DNA of 64,000 bases from Darksidea phi. Lineage: Eukaryota; Ascomycota; Dothideomycetes; Pleosporales; Lentitheciaceae. Every line of letters begins with the position of its first letter. Within the stretch, counting starts at the first letter, position 1. The notes beneath the pieces were generated by a model that did not search any database, was not told the DNA's origin, and saw only the letters and a program-made list of their open reading frames with translations. Shown piece by piece: positions 1 to 11,201 of the stretch. The stretch covers positions 62,001-126,000 of the forward strand of contig JASJFT010000063.1 in the NCBI GenBank assembly GCA_030770425.1. Reading direction: 5' to 3'. The translations under genes were made by a program, and so were the position numbers.

Positions 1-933
1 GAGACACATCGAGGAAGAGATGGCTTGCCACCGCGCTCTCTGCAGCCTTCTTCTCTATCCCCTTCCCGCTACTCTTGATCTCCGCCTTCCTCTCCTTGAC
101 ATAACTCTTCAGCACACCTTGCAGTCGCTCTCTAGCCTCGCTGTTCGTTAGTACCGCTCCTCCACCTTCACCCCCGCTGGAAGTAGCAAATGCGGCATCG
201 AGATGTGACCAGTACCACTCCCATAGCCACTCGAGACTTTCCTTGGCTGCGCGCTTTAGCTCAGCGAGCGAGGGTAGGTGTCGATGTACGATGCAATGGC
301 GTGTTTCGCGGAGGGTGATGGGGAATTGAAGGGATTGGTTTGGGGGGAACCAGGAGGGACGGTCGCGGGAGAGTTCTGTCTGCGTGTCTGAGAGTCCGGT
401 TATAAACCTATGGGATGTTAGGGGTGTGTTCGTGTCTCGAGGTCATCGAGCAGATACGTTGTATAGGCTCCTTGTGGAAAATTGTGTGCTGAGAAGAGAT
501 AGACAGAAGTTGACGAATGTTCATATATACGCCAGTAACGGGAACGGATGGAGTGATATCCGCAAAAGATGGGCTATCCCATGCAAACTTTGACACCGAC
601 TGTACCGTGGAAGAACAAGCCTACCTCGAAATGGCCGTAGCATACACCATCCGCAGCGCATTGTGCTGCAACCCTCCCCTCTCATCTTGAAGGACAGCAT
701 CGACAATATCCGCCGTCGACTCGAGCAACAGCGGCAGCTCCTGCTTCCTCACCCTCCACGCAAGTATCTAGACGCCATCAGCACCACGCCGCCTCCCAGC
801 AGCACTAGCGTCGCATACACACCTTATTCACCGCCTCTTCCCTCCCCTCAAACGCGGGACCGTAAAGCGCTCCTCTCAGTTCGAGGAGCTCCTGGCGCGA
901 GCGCCACGGCGTGACAACGAACCGTATTTCCAT
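1..933 (-). CDS. LAS1: LAS1, pre-rRNA processing endonuclease subunit (partial; C-terminus beyond the left edge)
   Basis: Las1 is the HEPN nuclease that, with Grc3 kinase, cuts ITS2 in pre-60S particles in the nucleolus/nucleus. Three exons can be read: 823-933, 625-767 and 1-407 (open at the edge), with introns 768-822 (55 nt) and 408-624 (217 nt). The spliced N-terminus begins MEIRFVVTPWRSRQELLELR, the typical Las1 opening (W-R-S...E-L...R). Exon 2 gives ESTADIVDAVLQDE and MVYATAISR, and exon 3 continues FITGLSDTQ without losing frame. Exon 3 carries the HEPN-type signature LRETRHCIVHRHLPSLAELK, containing the R-x4-H catalytic arrangement (RHCIVH), then a W-rich helix (LEWLWEWYW). The ATG at 933 is the only start that yields the conserved WRS motif. 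The family assignment is strong; the 217-nt intron is less certain than the 55-nt one. The rest of the protein is not visible. Confidence 0.88.
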
Positions 934-1885
934 ACCGTACCCACACAACACGAGCGACGTGGTCTATGACATATACCCGCTGTCACGCTCCAATGAGCTA
1001 GATCGTGGGGTTTGCACGTGTGCGTTGACACCGGGTAGCAGGCATGCACGTGATAGCGAAACTTTCTTTTAAACGTTATCGATAAAACCTTCGTTCTCCT
1101 GCTCCCCCTCCCCCTCACCAATCACAAGCCGACCCGGAACCAGCCGGTCGTGACGTATCACACCGATTTGTAACCAACCCCCTTCCCCCACTAGCCGGCC
1201 ATCAAATCTTCTCTCTACACAATGGCCTTGGAAGCTAGCATCCCGTTAGACCCATGTGCTCGGTTCGCATCAACCAGTCGAAAGGAAGAAGAGGCAACTG
1301 CGCCGAGCCCGAAACTAATCACATCACTAAAAAAATTAAAAACTCGCTAAAGTTGAACGCACGTTGGCCCATCGTGCCGGGCTCCGACGTATCTACTCTT
1401 GGTAACTTTGAAGACAGTGTAGGCCGCGTGGTGCTGTTAGCGAGGGAGTGCTGGACCGGGAGAAGCACGGCCGGTTGGCTTCCGTTGCGTTGCAATTCCT
1501 CGAGCGAGTGGCGGGCTTAGTGTTGAGAGCTAGGCAGTCATCATCGGCAGATGGGAAGAAAGTGAAAGTGGACGATGATTCATTGTTTGTTGAGATATTT
1601 ATTGCATTTGTTGACGCATGCTATTGATGCACGCGTCGTTATGTGTTATATACATAGATCATACTACGTGGGGTCCGAGCGACTGCGCTCATCCTCGTTC
1701 TAGTGGTTGCCAATGAAGGCATGGGGTATCTGTAACCTAATCTTTCACACAAATTCCGAAATATTTACTAGTGTCCTAAAGCGCCGACGCGATGCTGAAT
1801 GCAAATTTCAAAACGTGTTGTCATGGGTAGAGTCAAACGGAGAGAGTTTGAAACCCGAACAACCATCAACTCATGGGCCATTGCT
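934..1885. other. Intergenic stretch upstream of LAS1, with a possible small broken or spliced ORF
   Basis: This stretch holds the LAS1 promoter and the 3' side of the acidic hypothetical gene. On the plus strand an ATG at 1222 opens a 42-codon frame ending at 1350. A second frame, open from about 1412 to a TGA at 1625-1627, reads like protein (contains LASVALQFLERVAGLVLRAR). I could not join the two with canonical splice sites, so this may be a small two-exon gene, a relic or chance. No function is suggested. Confidence 0.25.
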
Positions 1886-3013
1886 TCACAGCCAGCCATA
1901 GCCGATACCAGCGTCCCGCACTGGTAGCGAGGGCTGTCGAAGCTGCGGGTACCACCACTCCTTCGTGATGCTGTCGTCCTCTTCAAAGAAAAAGCTCTGG
2001 CCCTCCATGCTACTAGGCGTTTGGGGCTTCATGTGGACGGGAGCTTGTAGCTGTTCAGATGCTTGTTTGGCTGGCGGTGGTGGTGGCAGTTCTTCGTCGC
2101 CATCTTCTGAGCTCGCGTCATCCCCATCGTCCTCCTCCTCGTCATTGTCATCGTCATCCCCATCCTCTTCTTCCGGCGGCTGCCATGTCTCCTCGAGCTT
2201 CAGTCCCTTGCCGGTAGCTTCGGCTTGTGGGGAGCCCCAATCCAGCGAGGTGTCTGGGAGATCGTAAAGGCCCATGCCCACCAGCTCTTTTCCGGAATCT
2301 TCCATCTCTTCATCTGCGGCATCTACCTCCTGCCCAGTCGCGGGATGCTGGATGGGAAGGAAATCGGCCGAACCCTGCTGTGACTGTGCTTGGTTCTTGC
2401 GTGCCCATTCTTGAAGGTACCATGGCATCGACTCGGTGGCAGGAGTTGAAAACGATGATTGGGTGTATGCCTGCGTCTGCCAGCTGACGTCGGAATCGTC
2501 CGAGCCTCGATGCGCCTCATGGCCAGTCGGGTAGGCGGAGTAGTTCTGTGGCGGCTCGATGTACATGGAGTTTCTTGCCGACATGGAGTAGAAATCAGAC
2601 CCATGGGCCGAGTTTCTTGAGGATTCGGAGTAATGGCGGGAGTAATCTTGCGGTTCGTTCTGCTCGACTACCGCCGTTCGGGGAACTTGGAACTGTGCTG
2701 AAGACGGATGCCAGCTCATGGGCCGAGTGGATACAGGTTCGGGTTGGTCGTCCATAACCGCCTCCTCGCCAGTAAGACCCATCATCATGTTGTAGTGGTC
2801 GTCAAGCGTCGCGTACAACTTGACCCCGGTCGTAGTTTTCCTTCGCTCTACAGTCCGTGGGCTGTTGTGGATGCTCCTAGGCTTTTCAATGCGGTAGGGA
2901 TGGCCACCTGTTTGACTGCTGCAACTCCGTGAGGTGCGCCGTGCGGTGTGCGAAGTCGACATGTGTGGAGACATGCTGGCAGCAGCGTCGTATGGCGATA
3001 GTGTGTAGGTCAT
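1886..3013 (-). CDS. Hypothetical acidic, Ser/Pro-rich protein (375 aa), single exon
   Basis: I do not recognise this protein. It is an uninterrupted 375-residue frame, Ser/Thr/Pro-rich in its first half (for example SMSARNSMYIEPPQNYSAYP). A W-rich patch (MPWYLQEWARKNQ) lies near residue 200. A strongly acidic run of about 50 D/E residues around 275-325 is followed by a polyproline stretch (LPPPPPA) and a conserved-looking C-terminal tail with WWYPQL and GYGWL. There is no signal peptide or membrane segment. The composition suggests a disordered nuclear or regulatory protein, which is inference. The ATG at 3013 gives a plausible start and the upstream region has stops in frame. It lies next to the largest gene-free stretch of the window, so it may have a very long upstream region or untranslated leader. 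Confidence 0.7.
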   Translation of the reverse strand: MTYTLSPYDAAASMSPHMSTSHTARRTSRSCSSQTGGHPYRIEKPRSIHNSPRTVERRKTTTGVKLYATLDDHYNMMMGLTGEEAVMDDQPEPVSTRPMSWHPSSAQFQVPRTAVVEQNEPQDYSRHYSESSRNSAHGSDFYSMSARNSMYIEPPQNYSAYPTGHEAHRGSDDSDVSWQTQAYTQSSFSTPATESMPWYLQEWARKNQAQSQQGSADFLPIQHPATGQEVDAADEEMEDSGKELVGMGLYDLPDTSLDWGSPQAEATGKGLKLEETWQPPEEEDGDDDDNDEEEDDGDDASSEDGDEELPPPPPAKQASEQLQAPVHMKPQTPSSMEGQSFFFEEDDSITKEWWYPQLRQPSLPVRDAGIGYGWL

Positions 3014-4246
3014 AGTGGGCGAGAATGAGTTGATATACGGATATGGCTCGGGTGCATGGAGGTATCAGGTGGTCGAAGGGGGACAACAACGTAGTCAGAC
3101 CTGTATGCGTGCCAACACGGGGGGCATCTGCATAGGTATATGGGGCGCCAAGAGATATAGACAGATCGGGAAGGATGGAAGGAAGACGAGCGAAGGACAG
3201 CTACCACGCGGCACAAGTCATGGTATGAGACCCGGGCCAGGGTGGGGAAAAGGCAGGACTACCAAGAACGGGACGGACGCAAACAAGCAAGCGAAGGATA
3301 TTGACTATACGGAGCCGTCCAGGGTGGCTCCCTTGAAGGAACGATGCTGTGACGACCATGCCGAGTGGCATGGCTGGAACGCGGACAGGAGCTGATCAGC
3401 GAGCTCGTGGTAGCATGGTAGGAGAGGCGGCCGACGAAAAGAAAAAAGGCCGGCTGTGACCAAATCACAGGGCAGGAGAGCGAGCCAGGAGCGCGCGGGT
3501 AAGTACCATGGCGCAACGGAGATCCGTGCTGTGCAGGCTGGCCGGCTCGCCGTGGCAGAACCAGGAAGAAAGTGTTCCATGGAGGTCGACGATGGCAGGC
3601 GGTGGTAGTGCGACGCGCCGGGATGACTGAGGGTGCGGTGCGACTCAGCTGGGCCTGCGGGGCCTCGGCGGGCAGCGTCGTGTTGCTTAGGGCCGGCGTG
3701 GAGGCGGTCAAGTGCTAGCCCGGGAGCATGTTGACGAAGGAAGCAGGACTGCGACTGGGACGGGGACTGGGACTGGGGCGCATGGCGGTTGCAGGAAGCC
3801 AGCTCGGCAGCGCAGTCATGGCCAGCACGGCGCCCACAGTTTAGCCGCAGCTCGAGGCACACTGAATTAGCGGCCGGGCCAGTCCAAAGCAGACCAGCGT
3901 GATACACGAGATTATGGATGGGGGGGAAGGATGAGGAGCGGAGGGTGGAGTGGCACTGGCAGCAACATGTCGTGGTGACGGCAGGGGGCCAAACTTTGGC
4001 GGGTGCAGTAGTTTCGGGCAGGGCAATTCCATTCACTGGTGGTCCGAGCGCGCCAATAGGAGACAGCGTGCTGCGTGGCTGCACCGTGTCCCAAGCGCGA
4101 TCTTGGGGCCCTGCTGGCGGGAGTACTTGTGGCCCTGTGATTCGTCTGCTCCAGCCGAACGGCTTCCAGAAATCCAGCGACCGGCCCATCCCATGCGACG
4201 AGACATCAGGGCCGCGTTAGCCATGTTAGCCATGTTAGCACCAGAC

Positions 4247-4278
4247 GGGGGGGGAGTGCAGATGCCCCCTCCCCCCCC
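4247..4278. repeat. G8/C8 inverted repeat (potential hairpin)
   Basis: Eight Gs followed by AG pair perfectly with CT followed by eight Cs, giving a 10-bp stem around a 12-nt loop. Homopolymer arms of this length are rare in the rest of the window. It could form a hairpin in RNA or single-stranded DNA, or be a replication-slippage product. Confidence 0.75.
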
Positions 4279-7200
4279 GGCATCACGGCCAACGGCAGCG
4301 CCGCCACGGAGATTGCAGCAATCAGCGCGTCGGATTCGCCCGGCACACGCAGCGCCAGCCTCGCTGTGCATTTGGGGACGCCTCATGCTGTGCGCTCACC
4401 GGCGGCGACCACCCACCCCCTCATTCCCAAGCGTGGGAGAGCCACCGCCGCGGATTGCGCCTAATTGCCCTGGCCTTAGTTAGGCATCGCCGAGCAAAAA
4501 GCAGAGGCCCGTCCACCGCCGGAAGCACGAGTGGAGCCTGCCTCTGAAACCGCGTGCAAGCGTGCGATGTGCTAACGTTAGCTCTGGCAGCCTCCAGCCT
4601 CCAGCCTCCACCACCGAGCCACTGGCGCCGTCGTCGTCGCTACCGACACGCTGCGGAAGTGATGATGAGCAGGCCCATGGCAAATGGTGCTGCAAGACGG
4701 CCTCGTCATGGCAAAACGCGCGTTCGCTCGGCCAGGACGCTGGCCGACACCTCAGCAGCGATCTTTTGCCCCTCTGCCTAGCCCGAGAGCGGTTGCTGCT
4801 ATTGCATAATGTATACATAGTGATTGCCATGGTAGGCCATTGTGAGACGGTGCCAGCCTTCACAGACCGCCTTGTCCGTCTGACAAGGGGGCATCGTCAG
4901 TGATGGTGGAGTGACGCCCCGATGGCTGCTGACACTCAGGAACAGGTAGGAATGGCCACTTCGCAGCAGCCCTCGCACGGCACCCGGTATTACCTCCAAA
5001 GAAGGGGGGGGTTGTGATGTTTGCCGCTGCTGATGAGGCGCGATGACCTGCTGGCACCGGGCTCGCGAGCAAACGCTGACGGCCACCTGAGGCGGTTCCA
5101 TCTTCAAGCCGCCGAGACATGCCCTGGGCAGCCTCCCCACGGTGACCAGCTCGATGCGGCAATACCGTTTGGACAACTCGATACCTCGATGACGAGAAAT
5201 CCCCGGGCAGTGGCTTGTGCGATGCAGCCGATGAACCGTGCGTGTCATCCCGGCTGATCGACGCCCGTCGAAGCGGGCACAAGGGCGGATTCAGGCGCCG
5301 ACAAACGAACCGGCACTGTCAGGGGAGTCTGGAGAGAGGCGGGCTGGGCCAGTTTTCCGGCCAAGGCATGCATGGGCGCTCACCGTGTGTTGAATTCCGC
5401 TTGGCTGCAAGCGTAGCGCCATCGAAGTTGCTGATGCCGATGTCTTTTGCCTTGTGCTGACGCACCCCAATAAAGGAGGCCAATGGCACCGCCGGGGCGC
5501 CACCGCTGTGCGCAGATGCGCTCTCTGTCAACAGGAGTGCCTCGAAGCAGCTGCAAGCCCGAGTGCGCTTGATTGCAGGCTCCGATCTTCGTCCAGCGAA
5601 GCAGGTCAACGCAGCAGCGGGCGGCAGGGCGTTGGTGGATGCGAGTGCAGCTTGGCCTGGGTCGAGGGGCGTATCTACTCATGGAGCACATCCCACGCAT
5701 CACACGGCGGCCGCAGGACTCGGAGCTGCATGCCACGGGCTGGGTTTGCTGGATCCGCTGCGGTTAATTGCTCTGTGGGCGTACCGCTTGTGCATCACGA
5801 GACGAACAGCGTTGCCACAGCCAGCGTCGGGCCGTGGACCTTGGACCTTGGACCTTGCTAACCATTGTCATGCCTGGCGCAACCGCAGCATTCGTGCATC
5901 GGCAGACGGCGCGCGTTGGACTCCAGCTGGCGGGTGGTTGACGCTGACCGGCGCCTGGCAGAGTGTCGCGGCAATCTGTGGACGCGAGTGCGAGATGAGC
6001 TGGACAGCAGCCTGGACGAAGCCACGACACGGTCGCTATTTGCCCGCGCGAGCCAGCCGTGCCGGCTGATTGTTGCTCGATCACGAGTTGGGGAGCAGGA
6101 ATCCAAGCTGTGGTTTCAGCGGCGCCTCCAGCACATGTCGCTTCCGACGGACGAGCCATGGCCGGGGGCCCCAGGAGCTTTGAAGTGCCAAATGCCTCCA
6201 CCCAAGCCAAGCTCGGTGTGACAGCCTCAGCCCGGCAATCTGCTGCACGGGAGGGAGGCCCTTAATGACGTACCCTTGGCGTCCCGCGAGAAGGGCTTCT
6301 AAGCGTGGCGTCGCATACATACATGCGTACATTGTGGCAGGCTGGAAAATTTCGAAGCGTTGCGGCTTGGGCGGCTTGCTCCAGCGGCAAACGCTTCGCA
6401 GGCCCTTGCGTCCGAACCCACATCGGACGATCCACTTCATCATCTTCGAAATGCTTCTATCGCCCCCCCTCCACCGAGCTAAAGATATCTTCTCTGGGGC
6501 GGCAGCGTCTGAGACGGAGCAAGTGTGCGTCGTCGACGTCGAGACGAAGCCGTCGAGCGCCCTCCGCCTCTTGCTCGGCACTGAACGGACACGACACAAG
6601 AAGAGGACAAGTCGCATCGGGTAGATTTCGTACCAAGCGAACGTAAGGCCGGCCGCATTACGAGGTGTGGATGATCTCGGTCGCCATGCAACTTGTTCTA
6701 GACTCAGGCTAGCCATGTCAAACACTGCATTTCCACTCGCGGCAAGTCGGCACGAATCCACCATTGCTAACCCCCGGGCGTGCAGAACCATAATACACTT
6801 TATGCAGTTAAGCCTGACTCAACACACGGCCAATCACTCGGCCTGGTTTCGGTGTCCCTTCGCTGCCCTCATTGGAGCCCGATCCGGAAATCGGTGAGCA
6901 CGCTTCTGGTGGCTCAAGGCGCATGCAGACTATCAATACCTGCCAGTCACATGTCCTTGGTCAAAAGAAAAGCCATTCGTAGCGCCGCGTCTGCAAGCGA
7001 TGGCGGTGACAGACGGGATTGCGGATGCAGAACGAATTCCACGCCCAGCAGCCAACCAGACGTGCACCATGGTCGTGTACAAAACCGCCACAGCGTGGTG
7101 TTGCTATCCAGCGAATTTCCCGGCCAGTCACCGCCCCGTAACCGCCCCGTAAAGGAGGTCGCAGCCGGCCGCAGCTCGCGCGGATTTGGACGGCTACTCG

Positions 7201-9881
7201 CCGTGTCTCATCGGCGCTGTCTCCATGTGCGATCACCCTCGGAGTCATACAGCCAAGTGGTTTGGTGCCACAGGTTGTACTTTTCTGCGTGACTTCAACT
7301 CGCTTGCCCGCCGCAGCTGACGAAACTTTGTTCGGGTTCCCCTAGCTGCAGCAACAGCGTTTGGTATCCATGGCGTTCCTGCAGAGTGGAACCTTTGTGC
7401 AAGTACTGCTCCATACAGCGCGAGCATCGTTCAGGGCCGGATGGTCGTGCCAGAACGCTGACTCCGTTTCACGCATACTCAATCAGTGGGCCGCCCTCCT
7501 CTGCCGCTCACCCAGAATAGTCCGACCTGCCGAGCTGGCTCCATCTTTGCGTTACATCACTTCGGCTTATGGCGATCTCGCTAGTTGATCGCTGCGACAA
7601 CCGAAGTAGGAACGAAACACCATTACGAGGAATACTGCCAGGAATCTGACCGGGCGCTTGATGATACGGGGTGCATCGACTCAACTCCCCGATATTCAAT
7701 GGGCTGCCTCCAAATACAGAGGCATTCGCCGAGGCCGGAGACGCGCTCCTGTACATTATGCTTACTTTTTGCAGTTACAGCGCCGGTTTGGCCCATGTAT
7801 CCTGGTGCAAAGTGTTCTCGTGCCTACCCGCCGTCGCTCACCCATCATCCTACTCGACGATCTGCACACCGAATGCACCTTGTGAATGGTACACGAGCAC
7901 AACCTTCACCTTGTGCTGGCATGCATCGAGTAGCACTCGGCCGCTGCATCTAACATATTTTTATTTGGTACCAGCCCTAAGGCAGCGGCTCACACCCTTG
8001 TCGTGATCGGCCCGGACGTTACGCGCTTACGAACGGCAGTTTCTCCATCCATCACGTGCGGGAATATCTTACAACGGACAGGGCTGGGACGGAGACAACC
8101 ACTTCGCGGGTTCGGAGCATGCGGCCAGCCTGCAGTCTGACCAACAGTCCCCAGCCCGTCTCACCAACGCAATCAACCCCAGGCTAAATCACCCCACCGG
8201 GCCTTTGGAATTTTCTCAATATGTACTCAGCCTGTTACGACGTAACTGGCCGCGCAACTTCCTCCTTCTCTATTCTGTCACGGCTCGCATTCGTAACATC
8301 AATCATGCATCCATCCTATGACACCCGACTATTTTTGGCTGGCGCATAGTAGCGTCAGATCAACATGCGCTCTACCATCGCCCGACCAGGTCGATTCAGG
8401 CCGACTTCCCAACACAGTAGCATAGCTCTCGCTAGCACAAACCCTGCCGGCCTCTTGCATCTCCCGTCGCTTTGCGTTTGTAGCGAAACGCCCCCTTGAA
8501 TGGCGGCAGATTTGCGGAGTAGTACTCCACCCCTTTACCAAGTGCGCCCGACTTCAATAGCCAAACGGACCTGACTCAGCCTCGACAATACCGACCGGCG
8601 CCACTGCTAGCCTGCACTGTATACGATACCGTAGCATATGGAAGGAGCCTAGGGTTTTGCCGACATTGATTTTCATTTGCCCGCCTTGTCCATTGCGTCA
8701 CTTTCACGGAACGAATACCTTCTACTAAAATATAACTATACAGACGGCGCATACCATCCCGTCGTCTCTCTTTTCGGCCGTCTCCTGAGAGCTGGGATTG
8801 GACGGGTTGGGATGCAAATGACGCGGGACAGCCTCCGAGCCCGGCCTTCGCGTTAGCAAGCAGTTGATTGCCTCTTTCGAGAAATCAACCCTACCCGGCT
8901 TTTTACATGGTAACCGGATATGAGCTTCCACTAGTGCGATGGCTGGGGGACTCTGCTACTCCAACGCGATGCGTTAGGAATGTGTCGTGCGACGCACTCT
9001 ACGCATGCAGCCCAGTTGACACCGCATCATCAGCCACCATTTTCAAGCCGGTCAGCCTATTCTTCGCTTGTGCGCTTCCATGTCTTGGAGCCCGATGCTG
9101 CATCAGCAGGGTCGTACCAGCGTACCAACACAATATCGTCAGCTTCACCGTAAATCCTGAGAAATTTCCCCAGATACTACTGTCATCGACATCCAATGTC
9201 GACCTTCCTTTCGAGGAACATACTTCAGTTTGCTGCGCCCCAGCAATAGGGCCGCCTTTGTTTCGGACTCCGGGAAGTCTAAGCATCCACGTGCTTCATA
9301 GAATAGTCTCGGGAACCTACATACTCGACGAGTGTCGCTTGGCCAACATACGCCATCCATAGAGAGACAAAGCCCAGCGGTACCTCGTGTAAGATTTTGC
9401 ACTTGATGGCGGCTATTCTACCTGGTAATCTGCACATGCTTCCATGTACGAAGGCATCCAAGCTCGTGCGAAACGGCCTTGTACACGGTGTCGCAGACGA
9501 CCTTGCGACCTCATGACGACGCCCGGGTATAATGCAATCAGATGTGACGCATCGGTCAACCTTTGCCTGCCCTACGCCCGGCGATGTATTGAATCACTAC
9601 TTGAAAACGCCATGCTTGGACACGAGCAGCAGTTCGGTAATCAAGGTCTCAAAAGCCTGCAGGCATCGCGTCCGCACCTCCTTCGTTCATTCGGGTAGGA
9701 AGAACGGGTTGGCGTTTATGTCAAACCTGTGGATGAATCCGTCCTCTGGAAGGTTGTGCATCGTAGTCCGTCGAACAGCTAGGCGCGGAATGGCTTTGTC
9801 TGCGGATTCTTGAGGTAAGATCATCTCCCTCCATTTTCCGCCGCTCATCCGCCCTCGACATACGCAGTCCATCCTCTTTCG

Positions 9882-9895
9882 AACGTTCGAACGTT
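9882..9895. repeat. Perfect 14-bp palindrome
   Basis: The sequence AACGTTCGAACGTT equals its own reverse complement. It stands in non-coding DNA. It might be a binding site for a dimeric protein or chance. Confidence 0.6.
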
Positions 9896-10528
9896 TTACG
9901 TGGAAGAACAACATCTCACATCTCCTTGGCTGTTGTGATGGACTATATCAGTAGAAAGACAGGGACACCTATGTCCGACGTCTCGCTGTATGAGGTCTTT
10001 TGAACGCAAACAATGCTACCTTCAGACTGTTAGTGACTGCCGCGTTCGGTCTTCAAGTAAAGTTTACAAAGCGCTACCCAAATGCTGTTCGACCAGCTTA
10101 CACGACCATGTCAGGAAGGACTGGCCATCCAAACTGACCCCGTCCGTACGCCTCACACCTCAGCGGTCCGAATGTACCTCTCTTTGTTCATGATTATGAG
10201 CGCAGTGTTGGGGCTCTTTTGGCCTTCAAGCCTATTCGCTGGTTTCGGGGGTTCATACTCTGGCGAGAGAGTGAGAAACAAGCACACTGTTGGGCTTTGG
10301 CGTGGTCTCTCGATGGTGCATGCCATAGAGGACGAGTCTTATCGTGGCTAACATCTAGGTACGCCTAATATGTCTTCGAAGGTCTACACGGCACGACGGT
10401 CGACTCATCCTCGCATGATAGACACAACACGAACCGGATATCAAAGTTGTTGGGATCACAAGGTGCATCTTCGTCTTCGTGTTATCGATATACATCAACT
10501 CGCGGCATCAATGTAGTAGAGATATTGG

Positions 10529-10572
10529 GTTGGATTTTCATGATGGGAGTCTCTTTTTAAGGTCCGTACGGA
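10529..10572 (+). repeat. Dispersed repeat, copy A (about 44 bp)
   Basis: This segment matches 25949-25993 on the opposite strand over about 44 bases with only a few mismatches. The shared core is TGGGAGTCTCTTT-N-TAAGGTCCG. The similarity seems to resume downstream (aca-agtagag) after an indel. It could be the remnant of a small mobile element or another dispersed family. Confidence 0.5.
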
Positions 10573-11201
10573 ACACAGTAGAGGTACTATACCCACACCT
10601 TATACATGATAATAGAGCTGTAGAGCTGTACATAGTACTGTCGATCGTGAGAAATGTTCACACCCGACAAGCATCCACTTAGTATAGATATAAGAAGTTA
10701 TCAGGATACCATACAAGTGACTCCACCACGAGCGCCGAGCTGGGCCCCAATACGATCCCCCCAGACATTTGCACTTTCAGCAGTTCATGCTACCCACCCA
10801 CGTTCCTGAGTTTCCTTCTTACTCGCGTTCACATACGGTTCCGGGCGTCTTTCCACACTATCCCACTCTCCCACTAGTCCACTAATCCATTAATCTAGTT
10901 ATCCTCTGCTTCTGGACATGCAAAAGAATTAATCTCGGTTTCGAACGGTTAGCGTGGAGGGTTTAGCAATGAACAAATGGCCTGCTTGTCGTATGTAGAA
11001 GTGAGATAGGAGAAGTTAGAGAACTAGGAAGGTATTTACATCATCCCAATATCCCAATATACAAGTCCTCCTTTCAGGTAGAGGTGTGTAGGACACGCAA
11101 GGAGGTCTTCGAAGACATGCACGCATTCTTGCGAGGTGTTCAGCCGGGCTTTCAAAGCAGAATAGAACATGGCAACTTAAGAATTCGGATAATCCAAGCT
11201 A

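Larger units (their letters stand above)
3014..11201. other. 8.2-kb stretch without a convincing gene
   Basis: No frame here has coding character, family similarity or a credible splice chain. From about 3.2 to 6.3 kb the DNA is GC-rich with many micro-repeats: cagcctcc units near 4595, ttagccatg units near 4217, ggaccttg units near 5840, and a doubled ccgccccgtaa near 7132. From about 6.5 kb it becomes balanced in composition. It contains a perfect 10-bp stem hairpin with G8/C8 arms (4247-4278), a 14-bp palindrome (9882-9895) and one copy of a dispersed repeat (10529-10572). It may be a long regulatory region or 5' leader of the gene ending at 3013, a non-coding RNA locus, or old decayed DNA. 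The sequence alone does not say which. Confidence 0.6.

Noticed and set aside
3305..4189. 294-codon open frame on the minus strand in the GC-rich stretch
   Set aside because: Composition is random-like (many P, S, H, C, R), there is no domain, and overlapping long frames exist in other phases. GC-rich DNA makes such frames by chance.
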